From NCBI RefSeq assembly GCF_014645515.1, contig NZ_BMLW01000009.1, forward strand, positions 48,431 to 112,430: DNA of 64,000 nt, written 5' to 3'. The translations under genes and the position numbers were made by a program. A model generated the notes under the pieces. That model searched no databases, was not told where the DNA came from, and saw only the letters and a list, made by a program, of their open reading frames with translations. This DNA comes from Oceanobacillus neutriphilus (GTDB taxonomy: Bacteria > Bacillota > Bacilli > Bacillales > Amphibacillaceae). Of the stretch, positions 17,103 to 25,284 are shown one piece after another (the first letter of the stretch is position 1; every line of letters starts with the position of its first letter).

Positions 17103-17205
17103 TTCTTATCCAGAGAGGTGGAGGGACTGGCCCTTTGAAGCCTCGGCAACAGACTTATAAAAGAACTGTGCCAATTCCAGTAGCGTTTAGCTAGCAGATA
17201 AGAGG
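17103..17205 (+). ncRNA. SAM-I (S-box) riboswitch
   Basis: The leader has the S-box core: CTTATC opening P1, then AGAGGTGGAGGGACTGGCCC, then GAAGCCTCGGCAACAG, a P3/P4 region with GTGCCAATTCC, and GATAAGA closing P1. S-boxes bind S-adenosylmethionine and then favour termination. The 3' side of P1 (GATAAGAGG) can also pair with CCTCTTCTTA in the terminator downstream, giving the expected switch. It controls the homocysteine methyltransferase operon, so the operon should be expressed when SAM is low. Confidence 0.95.
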
Positions 17206-17224
17206 AGACATTGATAACGTACTC

Positions 17225-17262
17225 AAAAACCTCTTCTTATTAGTAAGAAGAGGTTTTTTTTC
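17225..17262 (+). terminator. S-box expression-platform terminator
   Basis: ACCTCTTCTTA pairs with TAAGAAGAGGT around a 4-base loop and is followed by eight T. The left arm is complementary to the 3' side of the S-box P1 helix. Confidence 0.9.
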
Positions 17263-17326
17263 GATTCAATAACAGCTTATCGGCAGTTAAATAATATAAG
17301 TATATGAATTTAGGGGGAATTTAAAG

Positions 17327-18379
17327 GTGGCAAAAAGAGGTTTAGAAGAACGTTTAAAGCAGGGAACAGTAATTGCAGGGGAAGGTTATTTGTTTGAGCT
17401 GGAGCGTAGAGGATATCTGCAGGCGGGATCTTTCGTACCGGAAGTAGCATTAGATAATCCGGAAACATTAAAAGCGGTATATCGTGATTACATGAAAGCT
17501 GGTTCCGATGTAGTGCTGGCATTTACATATAACGCACATCGTGAAAAAATGCGTATCATTGGCAAAGAAGAACTGCTGGAGCCATTAAACAGAAATGCGA
17601 TTAAATTAGCGAAGGAAGTGGCAAAAGAGCATCCGGTGGAAGAAGCACTGGTTGCAGGGAATATCTCTAATACAAATATCTTTAATCCGGAGGACCAGGA
17701 ATCAAAGGATAAAGTGAGAGCAATGTTTAATGAAATGGTTTCATGGTGTAAGGATGAAGATGTTGACTATATTAATGGGGAAACCTTCTACTATCATGAA
17801 GAAGCGCTGATTGCTTTAGAAGAAATAAAAAAATATGATTTGCCGGCAGTAATTACACTAGGATTGATGGGAGAAAATATTTTACGTGATGGTTACACTG
17901 TTGAAGAGTCCTGTAAGATTTTAGAAGATAACGGAGCTCTGGTTGTCGGGATGAACTGTTTCCGCGGGCCGGATACCATGCAGCCATATTTAGAGAAAAT
18001 CCGTGAAAAGGTGGATGGATATGTAGGAGCATTGCCAATCCCTTACCGGACAACAGAAGAAAATCCTACTTTCTTTAACCTGCCGGACGGAGGATGCAGC
18101 TGCCATTTGCCGACAGAAACAACATTCCCGACTTCTTTGGACCCGCTTTATCATAACCGTTATGAGCTGGCAGAATGGGCGAAAAAAGCGCAAAGCATCG
18201 GCGTTAATTATATCGGGTTATGCTGTGGAGCTTCCCCGGCAATGCTGCGGGCTGTTGCAGAAGCAGTAGGAATAGAAACTGTTAATTCAAAATATTCTCC
18301 AGATATGTATAAGCATTTCTTATTTGGTGAAGACGAAACATTGCAGGGGCATATTACAGAGTACAAAACAAAGGCTTAA
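17327..18379 (+). CDS. Homocysteine S-methyltransferase, betaine-type (BHMT-like)
   Basis: The 350-residue enzyme is a TIM-barrel homocysteine S-methyltransferase. Three cysteines sit where the family binds zinc: Cys211 in GMNCFRGP and Cys299-Cys300 in GLCCGASP. The region GETFYYHEEALIALEEIK and the overall length are those of betaine-homocysteine methyltransferase. It would transfer a methyl group to homocysteine to form methionine. The donor may be betaine, which suits a salt-tolerant bacterium, but that is inference. It is first in an S-box-controlled operon. The GTG start follows TTAGGGGG at good spacing. Confidence 0.88.
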   Translation: MAKRGLEERLKQGTVIAGEGYLFELERRGYLQAGSFVPEVALDNPETLKAVYRDYMKAGSDVVLAFTYNAHREKMRIIGKEELLEPLNRNAIKLAKEVAKEHPVEEALVAGNISNTNIFNPEDQESKDKVRAMFNEMVSWCKDEDVDYINGETFYYHEEALIALEEIKKYDLPAVITLGLMGENILRDGYTVEESCKILEDNGALVVGMNCFRGPDTMQPYLEKIREKVDGYVGALPIPYRTTEENPTFFNLPDGGCSCHLPTETTFPTSLDPLYHNRYELAEWAKKAQSIGVNYIGLCCGASPAMLRAVAEAVGIETVNSKYSPDMYKHFLFGEDETLQGHITEYKTKA

Positions 18380-18404
18380 AAAATGTTTTTGGGAGGCGGT
18401 TATA

Positions 18405-19154
18405 ATGACGTTGACAAAGGAAAATGAATTATTAAATGCTTTAGAAATTCTAAAGTCAAAGACATGGGTTGATTTAACACATACGTTTGGTCCGGGTTCT
18501 CCTCATTTTTCAGCGTTTGAAGATGCTGAGTTTAAGACATTGTACACACATGACGATGGATTCCTGGCACAGCAATTCAGTTTTTCAGGACAATATGGCA
18601 CACATATTGATGCACCGATTCATTTTGTCCGTGATCAGCGCTATTTAGAGGAACTGGAGCTGAAAGAGGTTGTCCTTCCGCTTGTTGTGATTGATAAATC
18701 AGAAGCAGCTTCGAAAAATCATGACTATATTTTGACAGTGGAAGACATTTTAGCATTTGAAGAGGTACATGGGAAAATTGAAGAAGGTACTTTTGCAGCA
18801 CTGCGGACAGATTGGAGTAAACGCTGGCCGGACAAAGAAGCCTTTGAGAATAAGGATGAAGACGGAAATAATCACTTACCTGGATGGGGTCTGGATGCTT
18901 TAAAATTCTTATTTGAGGAAAGGAAGGTTAAAGCAGTAGGCCATGAAACATTTGATACCGATGCAGCAATTGATGCCCAGAAAAACGGCTCTTTAATCGG
19001 CGAGTATTATGTGCTCGAGCAGGATACCTTTCAGGTCGAGCTGTTAACGAATCTGGATCAATTGCCGGCAAAGGGAGCAGTGATTTTTAACATCAGTCCG
19101 AAGCCTGAAAAAGCAAGCGGCTTTCCAGTCCGTTCCTTTGCAATTTTGCCATAA
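18405..19154 (+). CDS. Metal-dependent cyclase/hydrolase (KynB-like family)
   Basis: The 249-residue protein has the family signature region SGQYGTHIDAPIHF (His67, Asp69, His73). In kynurenine formamidase and isatin hydrolase the motif is H-x-G-T-H-x-D; here the first His, a metal ligand, is Gln63. A branch with QYGTH at this point is known, so this is probably a subfamily trait rather than damage. Members hydrolyse cyclic amides or formamides. No tryptophan gene is nearby; the gene lies between two homocysteine methyltransferase genes under one S-box. A role in methionine metabolism is inferred and its substrate is unknown. I chose the ATG at 18405, preceded by GGGAGGCGG. Confidence 0.82.
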   Translation: MTLTKENELLNALEILKSKTWVDLTHTFGPGSPHFSAFEDAEFKTLYTHDDGFLAQQFSFSGQYGTHIDAPIHFVRDQRYLEELELKEVVLPLVVIDKSEAASKNHDYILTVEDILAFEEVHGKIEEGTFAALRTDWSKRWPDKEAFENKDEDGNNHLPGWGLDALKFLFEERKVKAVGHETFDTDAAIDAQKNGSLIGEYYVLEQDTFQVELLTNLDQLPAKGAVIFNISPKPEKASGFPVRSFAILP

Positions 19155-19199
19155 TAAATAATAAAAAATATATAGAAGTAAAAAAGGAGAAGAGATAAG

Positions 19200-20306
19200 A
19201 TGACAAAAACAGCAGTAAAAGCACCATTTCGCGCAGACCATGTAGGAAGTTTATTACGACCGGAACGTATTCATCAGGCAAGAAAGAATTTTCAAGAAGG
19301 AAATGTTTCTAAAGAAGAGCTTCACCAAATTGAAACAGAAGAAATCAAGCGTATTGTTGATAAACAGATTGAAGTCGGTTTACAGGCTGTCACTGATGGA
19401 GAATTTAGACGCCGCTTCTGGCACACAGATTTCCAGGAGCATTTAAATGGAGTGGAAGGATATGTGCCGGATACAGGATTTAAATTTGTTGGAGAAGAAA
19501 CAGAACGCTATAATGTGCGTATAACAGGAAAGGTTTCCTTTAATCCAGATCATCCACATGTAAAGGAATTTGTGGAATTTAAAGAAATCGTCGGCGATCG
19601 TGCTATTGCTAAACAAACGATTCCAAGCCCGAATCAATTATTTGGTAAAGGAATCCTGAATCCAGATGTTTATCCGAATTTGGCAGAATATGCAGAAGAT
19701 GTGATTCAGACTTACCGGGATGCTATAAAAGCTTTTTATGATGCAGGCTGCCGCTATTTGCAGCTGGACGACGTTTATATTGCAGGATTAAATGTAGAGA
19801 ACTTCCCGACAACAGAAGATGGGAAGGATCGTCAGTATTTTATTGATTTAGCTCTGTATGTATTAAACAGTGTACTTGAGGATAAACCGGAAGACTTAAC
19901 AATTACAACACATCTATGCCGCGGAAACTACCGTTCGAAATGGGCGTTTGAAGGAAGCTATGCGAAAATAGCTCCAACCTTATTTGCAAAAGAAAAAGTA
20001 GATGGATTCTTTTTAGAATATGATGATGACCGTTCAGGCGGATTTGAACCGCTTGATTACATTCCAAATGGCGGACCTCGTGTAGTGCTGGGTGTATTTA
20101 CTTCCAAGCATGGTGAGCTGGAGAATAAAGAAAATATTAAAGCAAGGGTAGAAGAAGCGTCCAAATATGTTCCATTTAATCAATTATGCATCAGTCCTCA
20201 ATGCGGATTTGCTTCGACCCATCACGGGAATCTTTTAACGGAGGAAGAGCAATGGAACAAACTGAAATATATTGTGGATGTAGCAAAAGAGATTTGGGGA
20301 GAGTAA
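19200..20306 (+). CDS. MetE-like cobalamin-independent methyltransferase (YxjG/YxjH family)
   Basis: The 368-residue protein corresponds to the C-terminal catalytic barrel of MetE without the N-terminal half, as in YxjG/YxjH of Bacillus subtilis, which are S-box-controlled there. Zinc ligands are visible as His238 and Cys240 in THLCRGN, a downstream Glu273 in FFLEYDD, and Cys335 in SPQCGFAS. FRADHVGSLLRP at the N-terminus is also characteristic. It would methylate homocysteine or a related thiol with a donor other than the triglutamyl folate. It ends the operon; AAAAGGAGAAGAG precedes its ATG, and a strong terminator follows. Confidence 0.88.
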   Translation: MTKTAVKAPFRADHVGSLLRPERIHQARKNFQEGNVSKEELHQIETEEIKRIVDKQIEVGLQAVTDGEFRRRFWHTDFQEHLNGVEGYVPDTGFKFVGEETERYNVRITGKVSFNPDHPHVKEFVEFKEIVGDRAIAKQTIPSPNQLFGKGILNPDVYPNLAEYAEDVIQTYRDAIKAFYDAGCRYLQLDDVYIAGLNVENFPTTEDGKDRQYFIDLALYVLNSVLEDKPEDLTITTHLCRGNYRSKWAFEGSYAKIAPTLFAKEKVDGFFLEYDDDRSGGFEPLDYIPNGGPRVVLGVFTSKHGELENKENIKARVEEASKYVPFNQLCISPQCGFASTHHGNLLTEEEQWNKLKYIVDVAKEIWGE

Positions 20307-20370
20307 ACAAAATTATAGAAAATGAACAGCGAGCGTTATCACATTGTATGGAAAAATAGATGAAATTGGA

Positions 20371-20407
20371 AAAAGGCCGAGGGAGATTGGAACCCTTGAG
20401 CCTTTTT
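20371..20407 (+). terminator. Terminator of the S-box methionine operon
   Basis: AAAAGGC plus GAGGG-type arms pair with CCCTTGAGCCTTTTT around a 9-base loop and are followed by CTTTG. It lies 65 bases after the MetE-like gene. Confidence 0.8.
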
Positions 20408-20514
20408 CTTTGTGAAGAAGAAAGACGTGTCAGAAGTGAATACATGTTAATAGATATAAAGATAGAAATAGTGCTAGAATAAGTACAAGAAGAAAAAAGT
20501 TCGAAAGTGGGGAA

Positions 20515-21105
20515 ATGGATTTGACAGAGATTTGTATGATACGGCATGGAGAAACAAATTGGAATAAAGAAAAAAGAATTCAGGGAAAGACAGATATCCC
20601 CTTAAACGAAACTGGGAAATTACAAGCTGGAGTTTGCTGCACGGCCGCAAAACAATTTGAGCCGACAGTATTAATCACCAGCCCTCTAGCGCGTGCGAAG
20701 GTAACAGCAGAAATCATTAATCAGGATTTGCAGCTTCCCCTGCATGAAATGAAGGCTTTTGTTGAGCGCACTTATGGAGACGCTGAGGGCATGACGATAG
20801 AGGATAGAAACCGCTACTTCCCCGATCGTGACCATATTCCAAATGTCGAGTCGTTTGACCATTTAAAGGCCAGAGGAATGAAGGGATTAGAGGAAGTTTG
20901 TGAAAACTATCCGGATGAGCGTGTTTTAATCGTTTCTCATGGTGCTTTAATCAACAGTCTTTTATCTGTAATTTCAAAAGGAGAACTGGGAACGGGAATT
21001 ACATTTTTACAGAATACATCAGTCACAAAATTTTCCTGTGAAAACGGCGAATGGCGTGTTATCGACTATAATAATACAGAGCATCTTGCTACAGTTAATG
21101 AGTAA
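20515..21105 (+). CDS. Histidine phosphatase family protein (phosphoglycerate mutase-like)
   Basis: The product of about 195 residues belongs to the histidine phosphatase superfamily. The phosphoacceptor His sits in MIRHGETNWN at the N-terminus, and the second catalytic His is in VSHGALINSLL. PLARAKVTAEII is the conserved Arg-bearing helix. These enzymes remove phosphate from sugars, nucleotides or cofactor intermediates; the substrate here is open. The ATG at 20515 has AAAGTGGGG almost touching it, so an in-frame TTG at 20521 is better spaced and may be the true start. The gene is monocistronic or loosely linked with the next. Confidence 0.88.
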   Translation: MDLTEICMIRHGETNWNKEKRIQGKTDIPLNETGKLQAGVCCTAAKQFEPTVLITSPLARAKVTAEIINQDLQLPLHEMKAFVERTYGDAEGMTIEDRNRYFPDRDHIPNVESFDHLKARGMKGLEEVCENYPDERVLIVSHGALINSLLSVISKGELGTGITFLQNTSVTKFSCENGEWRVIDYNNTEHLATVNE

Positions 21106-21181
21106 TTATATAAATGACGTGCAATCTTCATATGAAACATTTTAAAGATAAACAGGATTTGAACAAAAGGGGGTGTTATGG

Positions 21182-21505
21182 ATGAAGCTTAATTATGTAA
21201 AGGTAGAGGTGTTAATTGCAGAGGAATATATCAGCAGTTTGCGGGAGGAGCTCCATGAGCATGGATTCCTGCACCATGGCAATCAGGACAATGTTCTTTC
21301 GTATACAAAATGCAGGCATTATTCCCGGCCATTGGAGTTTGCTCCATTGGAAATGTCGCTGCAGCCGGAAAATGTATTCCTGCAAACGGATTGTAAGGCA
21401 GAATTCCGATGTATGATTCACCAAATTGAGAAAGTGAAGAAAATCATCCATGATATCCACCCAAGTAATCATCCTGTCATGTATTTTATTCCTATATTTG
21501 ATTAA
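21182..21505 (+). CDS. Small stand-alone YqfO/CutA-like domain protein
   Basis: This 107-residue protein resembles the domain inserted in NIF3/YqfO proteins, which has a CutA/PII-like ferredoxin fold. The family runs VEVLIAEEYISSLREEL at the N-terminus, a glycine-bearing N-D segment, and a final HP.NHPVMYFIPI strand. Several histidines and a cysteine are spread through it. Free-standing copies are common in bacilli and have no established function. AGGGGGTG suits the ATG at 21182 rather than earlier in-frame codons. A strong bidirectional terminator separates it from rsgA. Confidence 0.65.
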   Translation: MKLNYVKVEVLIAEEYISSLREELHEHGFLHHGNQDNVLSYTKCRHYSRPLEFAPLEMSLQPENVFLQTDCKAEFRCMIHQIEKVKKIIHDIHPSNHPVMYFIPIFD

Positions 21506-21507
21506 AT

Positions 21508-21544
21508 AAAAGCAGCCGTGTCCAGTTTGACACGGCTGCTTTTT
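21508..21544. terminator. Bidirectional terminator between convergent genes
   Basis: AGCAGCCGTGTC pairs with GACACGGCTGCT around a 6-base loop, with T-runs on both outer sides. It serves the plus-strand small gene and the minus-strand rsgA. Confidence 0.9.
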
Positions 21545-21569
21545 AGCAGTATAGCATATAGACAATTAT

Positions 21570-22616
21570 TTACTTCATACGATGCTGCATGGTTGTTCTT
21601 TTCCATTTCTTTTTCTCTTCTGCAGCAAGCCGGGCATTTTGCCTGCGTTCCAGGTAAGCGAGCTCTTTTTGCAATTTAACATAGCTGTTCCAGCGTTCTT
21701 TATCTAATTCTCCGGATGCAAGTGCTTCCTTCACTGCACAATCTGGCTCGGTATCATGCAGGCAATCATTGAAGCGGCATTTCCCAATCAGCATTTGAAT
21801 ATCCGAAAAGGTATGCGACAATCCGGATTCTTCGCCTGCCCAAAGCAAAAAACTTCGCATCCCGGGAGTATCAATAATCACACCGCCATCCGGCAGCCGG
21901 AAAAGCTCCCGGTGCGTTGTTGTATGTCTGCCGCGTTTATCCGAATCACGAACAGCTTGGGTTTTAAGCACTTCTTCTCCTAACAAATGATTGATCAAAG
22001 TTGATTTTCCAACACCGGAGTTCCCTATTAATACAATCGTATCATCTGCATGGATGGTATTCCTGATTTCTTCCTTGCCAATTTCATTAACGGCATCCCA
22101 AGTCAACACAGGGATACCGAGAGCAATCTGATCAATTTTTTGTTTTGCCGCTTCCAGATTTTCCACCAAATCAGCTTTTGAAAGAATAATAATTGGACTG
22201 GCGCCGCTTTCCCAGACAGTTACTAAAAACCGTTCCAGCTTCCGCTCATTAATTTTTTCCTCCAGACTCAGAACAATAAATACTTTGGTAACATTACTGG
22301 CGAGAATTTGTGCATTTGTTTCCAGTTCATCTGCTTTACGGACAATGCTGCTGAAACGGGGAAGCAGCTCGTCAATGATAAGAACATCATGAGGATTATT
22401 TTGTTTTAGAACGACCCAGTCCCCAACAGATGGAAAATCTTCTCTGGATGAAGCATTATGTCTGAGCTTGCCTTTTACAACTGCCTGGCGTGCTCCATAA
22501 ATGGTTTGAACAGTATATCTTTCCTTTTGTTCATTGATGACACGGGCTAACAGTTCAATAGAACCTTGATAATTTATTTCCGGACGATAAGCATAGTTTT
22601 TTTGAAATTCGTACAA
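21570..22616 (-). CDS. rsgA: Ribosome small-subunit-dependent GTPase A (RsgA/CpgA type)
   Basis: The 348-residue protein is a circularly permuted GTPase: the G4 motif (LSKADL) comes before the G1 P-loop (GNSGVGKSTL) and G3 (DTPGMR). An N-terminal OB fold (about residues 20-85) and a C-terminal zinc knuckle (CRFNDCLHDTEPDC) complete the family layout. RsgA checks late 30S assembly. It is longer than the usual form of about 300 residues because of N- and C-terminal extensions, the latter very basic (KKKWKRTTMQHRMK), so it may be a second paralogue. The TTG start has AGGAGG 8 bases upstream. Its leader carries a terminator and a large hairpin. Confidence 0.9.
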   Translation of the reverse strand: MYEFQKNYAYRPEINYQGSIELLARVINEQKERYTVQTIYGARQAVVKGKLRHNASSREDFPSVGDWVVLKQNNPHDVLIIDELLPRFSSIVRKADELETNAQILASNVTKVFIVLSLEEKINERKLERFLVTVWESGASPIIILSKADLVENLEAAKQKIDQIALGIPVLTWDAVNEIGKEEIRNTIHADDTIVLIGNSGVGKSTLINHLLGEEVLKTQAVRDSDKRGRHTTTHRELFRLPDGGVIIDTPGMRSFLLWAGEESGLSHTFSDIQMLIGKCRFNDCLHDTEPDCAVKEALASGELDKERWNSYVKLQKELAYLERRQNARLAAEEKKKWKRTTMQHRMK

Positions 22617-22643
22617 ATGGACTTCCTCCTAATATTTTTGAAA

Positions 22644-22673
22644 TAAAAAAACGGATTGGTACACACCAACCCG
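22644..22673 (-). terminator. Terminator in the rsgA leader
   Basis: On the minus strand CGGGTTGGT pairs with ACCAATCCG (one G-U pair) around gtgt, followed by seven T. It lies only about 30 bases before the rsgA start, so it either ends an upstream short transcript or works as an attenuator of rsgA. Confidence 0.6.
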
Positions 22674-22726
22674 GACACGTCAAAAATATAGGAGTTCTTT
22701 TAGAAATCCAAATAAATATATCACGT

Positions 22727-22809
22727 ATGAGAAGGTGAGTACCTATGAAAAATAGCTGCCGACAACATGTTTACGTATACTTTTTTCATAAGACATCACC
22801 TTCTCTCAT
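22727..22809. repeat. Large imperfect inverted repeat with start signals on both strands
   Basis: ATGAGAAGGTGA pairs with TCACCTTCTCTCAT (2 extra bases), and inside it TATGAAAAA pairs with TTTTTCATA. Each strand thus carries a GAAGGTGA site followed by ATG AAA. The ORFs that start there encode about 22 and 48 residues. No family is recognised and the role is unknown. Confidence 0.55.
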
Positions 22810-22864
22810 TTTTGTAATTGCTTACATCATAACGGATTATTGGCAGAAAGTAAATAGGGAAACA

Positions 22865-22907
22865 AATAAGCATCTGGATTTGTTTATTTGAGATCCAGAT
22901 GCTTATT
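22865..22907 (-). terminator. Terminator of the acetoin-reductase-like gene
   Basis: AATAAGCATCTGGAT and ATCCAGATGCTTATT form a perfect 15-bp stem around a 13-base loop, 34 bases past the stop of the minus-strand dehydrogenase. On that strand it continues into a T-rich stretch. Confidence 0.75.
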
Positions 22908-22940
22908 ATGTTAAAACGATGATCTAACAGTCTTCAGCTA

Positions 22941-23714
22941 TTATCTGTATACGATTCCGCCATCTGTAATAATAGCCTGTCCGGTAATATAGTCAGAATC
23001 ATCAGAAGCCAAGAAGGAGACAAGGTTTGCGACATCCTCCGGCTCTTGGGAACGTCCCAGTGAGATGCCATCAACAAATTGCTTATAGGCATCCCCGCGT
23101 TCCATATCATCATAATATTTTACCATTTCTTCATCGATACGATCCCACATTGCTGTTCCTGCAACACCCGGACAATAGGCATTAACACGGATTTTATATG
23201 GTGCCAGTTCTTTAGAAGCAGAATGAGTGAAAGAACGGACAGCGTGTTTGGTAGCAGAGTAAGTACCCAGCATTTCAAAGGATTCATGTCCAGCGATACT
23301 GCATGCGTTAATGACTTTCCCTTTTGTATCCTGTTTAATGAATTGTTCAGCAGCAGCTTGTGTACCGAATACAGTACCGTTTACATTTACTGCAAATGTT
23401 TTATTCAATTGATTTTCATCAATATCAAGGAATGGAGAGACAACGTCAATTCCTGCGTTGTTCACAAAGACATCCAATTGACCAAAGGCGTCTACTGCTT
23501 CTTTAACAAGGTTAAATTGGTCTTCGCGTTTCGATACATCACCTACGACGGAAATGGACTCAACACCGGCATCCTTAAATTCTTTTAATGTGCTGTTCAG
23601 CATTTCTTTATTAATATCATGCAGAACAATTTTGAAGCCATCTTCACCGAGACGTTTAGCAATTCCTTTTCCTAAACCGCCTGCAGAACCAGTGATAATC
23701 GCAACTTTTGACAT
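22941..23714 (-). CDS. Short-chain dehydrogenase, acetoin/diacetyl reductase type
   Basis: The 257-residue NAD(P)-dependent enzyme has the Rossmann motif [12 protein letters not shown], the structural NNAG motif, and the catalytic Ser (ACSIAG), Tyr and Lys (YSATKHAV). Its overall sequence, including [18 protein letters not shown] and the C-terminal [15 protein letters not shown], resembles (S)-acetoin forming diacetyl reductases / 2,3-butanediol dehydrogenases. It would interconvert diacetyl, acetoin and butanediol. I use the ATG at 23714, which has GGAGGTC at good spacing. It is divergent from another dehydrogenase gene. Confidence 0.82.
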   Translation of the reverse strand: MSKVAIITGSAGGLGKGIAKRLGEDGFKIVLHDINKEMLNSTLKEFKDAGVESISVVGDVSKREDQFNLVKEAVDAFGQLDVFVNNAGIDVVSPFLDIDENQLNKTFAVNVNGTVFGTQAAAEQFIKQDTKGKVINACSIAGHESFEMLGTYSATKHAVRSFTHSASKELAPYKIRVNAYCPGVAGTAMWDRIDEEMVKYYDDMERGDAYKQFVDGISLGRSQEPEDVANLVSFLASDDSDYITGQAIITDGGIVYR

Positions 23715-23960
23715 AAAAAAGACCTCCAAATAAATATATTTAAATGATTAGATGTAGTGATCTGCATCCAGTTTATATTATTCCTCTTTTAAAGAAAATC
23801 GAAACATAAATAGTAAAATAATTTTTTGGAAAAACTTTATTATATGAGCTGAGTTCCCTTTTTGACAGCAATTAAAGTAAAAGCGTATGCTTTATATATA
23901 AGTTGAAATAATAAATGATACCTCTAACTTAGATAATACGAAAAGGAGGAAATTTGATAG

Positions 23961-24731
23961 ATGACAACATTAAAAGGTAAAGTTGCAATTGTAACTGGAG
24001 GAGCTTCAGGAATTGGTTATGCTGTGGTGCACAGCTTACTGGAAGCGGGAGCAAAAGTAGGGGTAGCAGATTTAAACGAAGGAAAACTGAAAGAGATGGA
24101 ACAACAACATAAAGGTAATTTATTAGGTGTTGTAACAAATGTAACTAAGGAAGAGGATATTAAAAATCTTGTAAATAGAACAGTAGAGGCTTTTGGCGGG
24201 CTGGATATAGCCTTTAATGTAGCAGGGGCATCGAAATCAGGAGCAATCATTGATCAGCCGGAAGAAGATTGGGATTTCACTGTTGATTTGTGTTTAAAAG
24301 GTGTTTTCCTGTCTTTAAAACATGAAGCAAAATACATGAAAGAGCATGACGGAGGAGCGATTGTCAATGTTGCTTCTTTAAATGCGCATGTTCCAATGCA
24401 TTATGGAGCAGCTTATTCTTCTGCAAAAGCGGGAGTGGAGATGCTCACAAAAAATGCTGCGCTTGAAATGTCCAAGCATAATATTCGTGTTAATGCTATC
24501 TTACCGGGACTTGTATCAACTCCATTAACTTCCAGCTTAACAGATGTTGATGCAATTAATGAAGCGTATCTGGAACGTATTCCTATGGAGAGAGCAGGAG
24601 ATCCAAAAGAAATAGCAGGACCGGCACTATTCCTTGTCAGCGATCAGGCATCCTATGTGAATGGAGCCAGTTTACTTGTAGATGGCGGCTGGGCGGTGAC
24701 AGGTTATCCGGATTTAAGTAAATTCATGTAA
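23961..24731 (+). CDS. Short-chain dehydrogenase, substrate unknown
   Basis: This 256-residue classical SDR has TGGASGIG at residues 12-19, the N-x-A-G motif (NVAGA), catalytic Ser in NVASLNA, and YSSAKAGVEM with the catalytic Tyr and Lys. NAD preference is suggested by the Asp at the end of strand two (VADLNE). The substrate cannot be read; such genes often serve cyclic ketols, sugars or secondary alcohols. AAAAGGAGGAAATTTG lies before the ATG. A plausible promoter (TTGACA at 23862-23867, TATGCT at 23886-23891, 18-base spacer) overlaps a small dyad, AAAGC with GCTTT, that could be an operator. Confidence 0.85.
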   Translation: MTTLKGKVAIVTGGASGIGYAVVHSLLEAGAKVGVADLNEGKLKEMEQQHKGNLLGVVTNVTKEEDIKNLVNRTVEAFGGLDIAFNVAGASKSGAIIDQPEEDWDFTVDLCLKGVFLSLKHEAKYMKEHDGGAIVNVASLNAHVPMHYGAAYSSAKAGVEMLTKNAALEMSKHNIRVNAILPGLVSTPLTSSLTDVDAINEAYLERIPMERAGDPKEIAGPALFLVSDQASYVNGASLLVDGGWAVTGYPDLSKFM

Positions 24732-24842
24732 CATTTTTAAATAATGAAATGTTATTTAGAAAAAATTGGCATCACGAGGCTTATTAAATAGGATTCTTTG
24801 ATGGGCCTTGTGATTACTTGGTGTATTAAAACTGTTGCACGA

Positions 24843-24875
24843 ATACAGGAAGAAAATTATATTTTCTTCCTGTAT
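24843..24875. repeat. 15-bp perfect hairpin
   Basis: ATACAGGAAGAAAAT and ATTTTCTTCCTGTAT are separated by three bases. It lies between the dehydrogenase and the decayed Rpn gene. No T-run follows on either strand, so terminator function is uncertain; it may be the trace of a small mobile element. Confidence 0.5.
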
Positions 24876-24912
24876 AAAAAAACAGGTAAGATTTATTCGC
24901 CTCATTCTGCTA

Positions 24913-25284
24913 TTAATTATCAAATGATTTCCGAAGCGCACATACTTCCTCAAGCTCAAGGCTGGTTAATCCAGATATTTCTTCATCCTTATAATCCCTG
25001 TCTAAAAGCTTTTTCACAAAATTCCGTTCTGCTTCTTTCATTCCTTGTTCGATGCCGCGCTCTACGCCTTTTTCTATAGCTTAGGCCATACCTCTTGCCA
25101 TTCCCTTTTCCATGCCTCTCCTTGTCGTAACTTCCTTGATTTCTCTAAACAATCTTCCAAACGTCGGAGTGTCTCTTAACTTTTCCATCCTCCATTTCGT
25201 TTTTTGATTATAAAAGTGTATTGGAATTTCATTTTCAACGATTTTTAAACTAAAAGAGATGTTAGATGCCTTTGTATTTAACAA
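24913..25284 (-). pseudogene. Broken Rpn-family recombination nuclease/transposase
   Basis: The minus strand reads a C-terminal part of an Rpn (PD-(D/E)XK) family protein: MEKLRDTPTFGRLFREI, then the Arg/Gly/Met-rich RRGMEKGMARGMA stretch. An in-frame TAA at 25081 interrupts it. The same frame then continues AIEKGVERGIEQGMKEAE and ends LLDRDYKDEEISGLTSLELEE. Such 'EGIE.G' repeats are typical of the family tail. The N-terminal nuclease domain (about 150 residues) is absent, cut off where the tetR gene ends. The gene is therefore truncated and stopped. Confidence 0.7.

Noticed and set aside
22745..22891. 48-residue plus-strand frame starting inside the rsgA-leader inverted repeat, with a GAAGGTGA site
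   Set aside because: It ends within the terminator hairpin of the opposite gene and resembles no family, so I kept the repeat but not a gene call.
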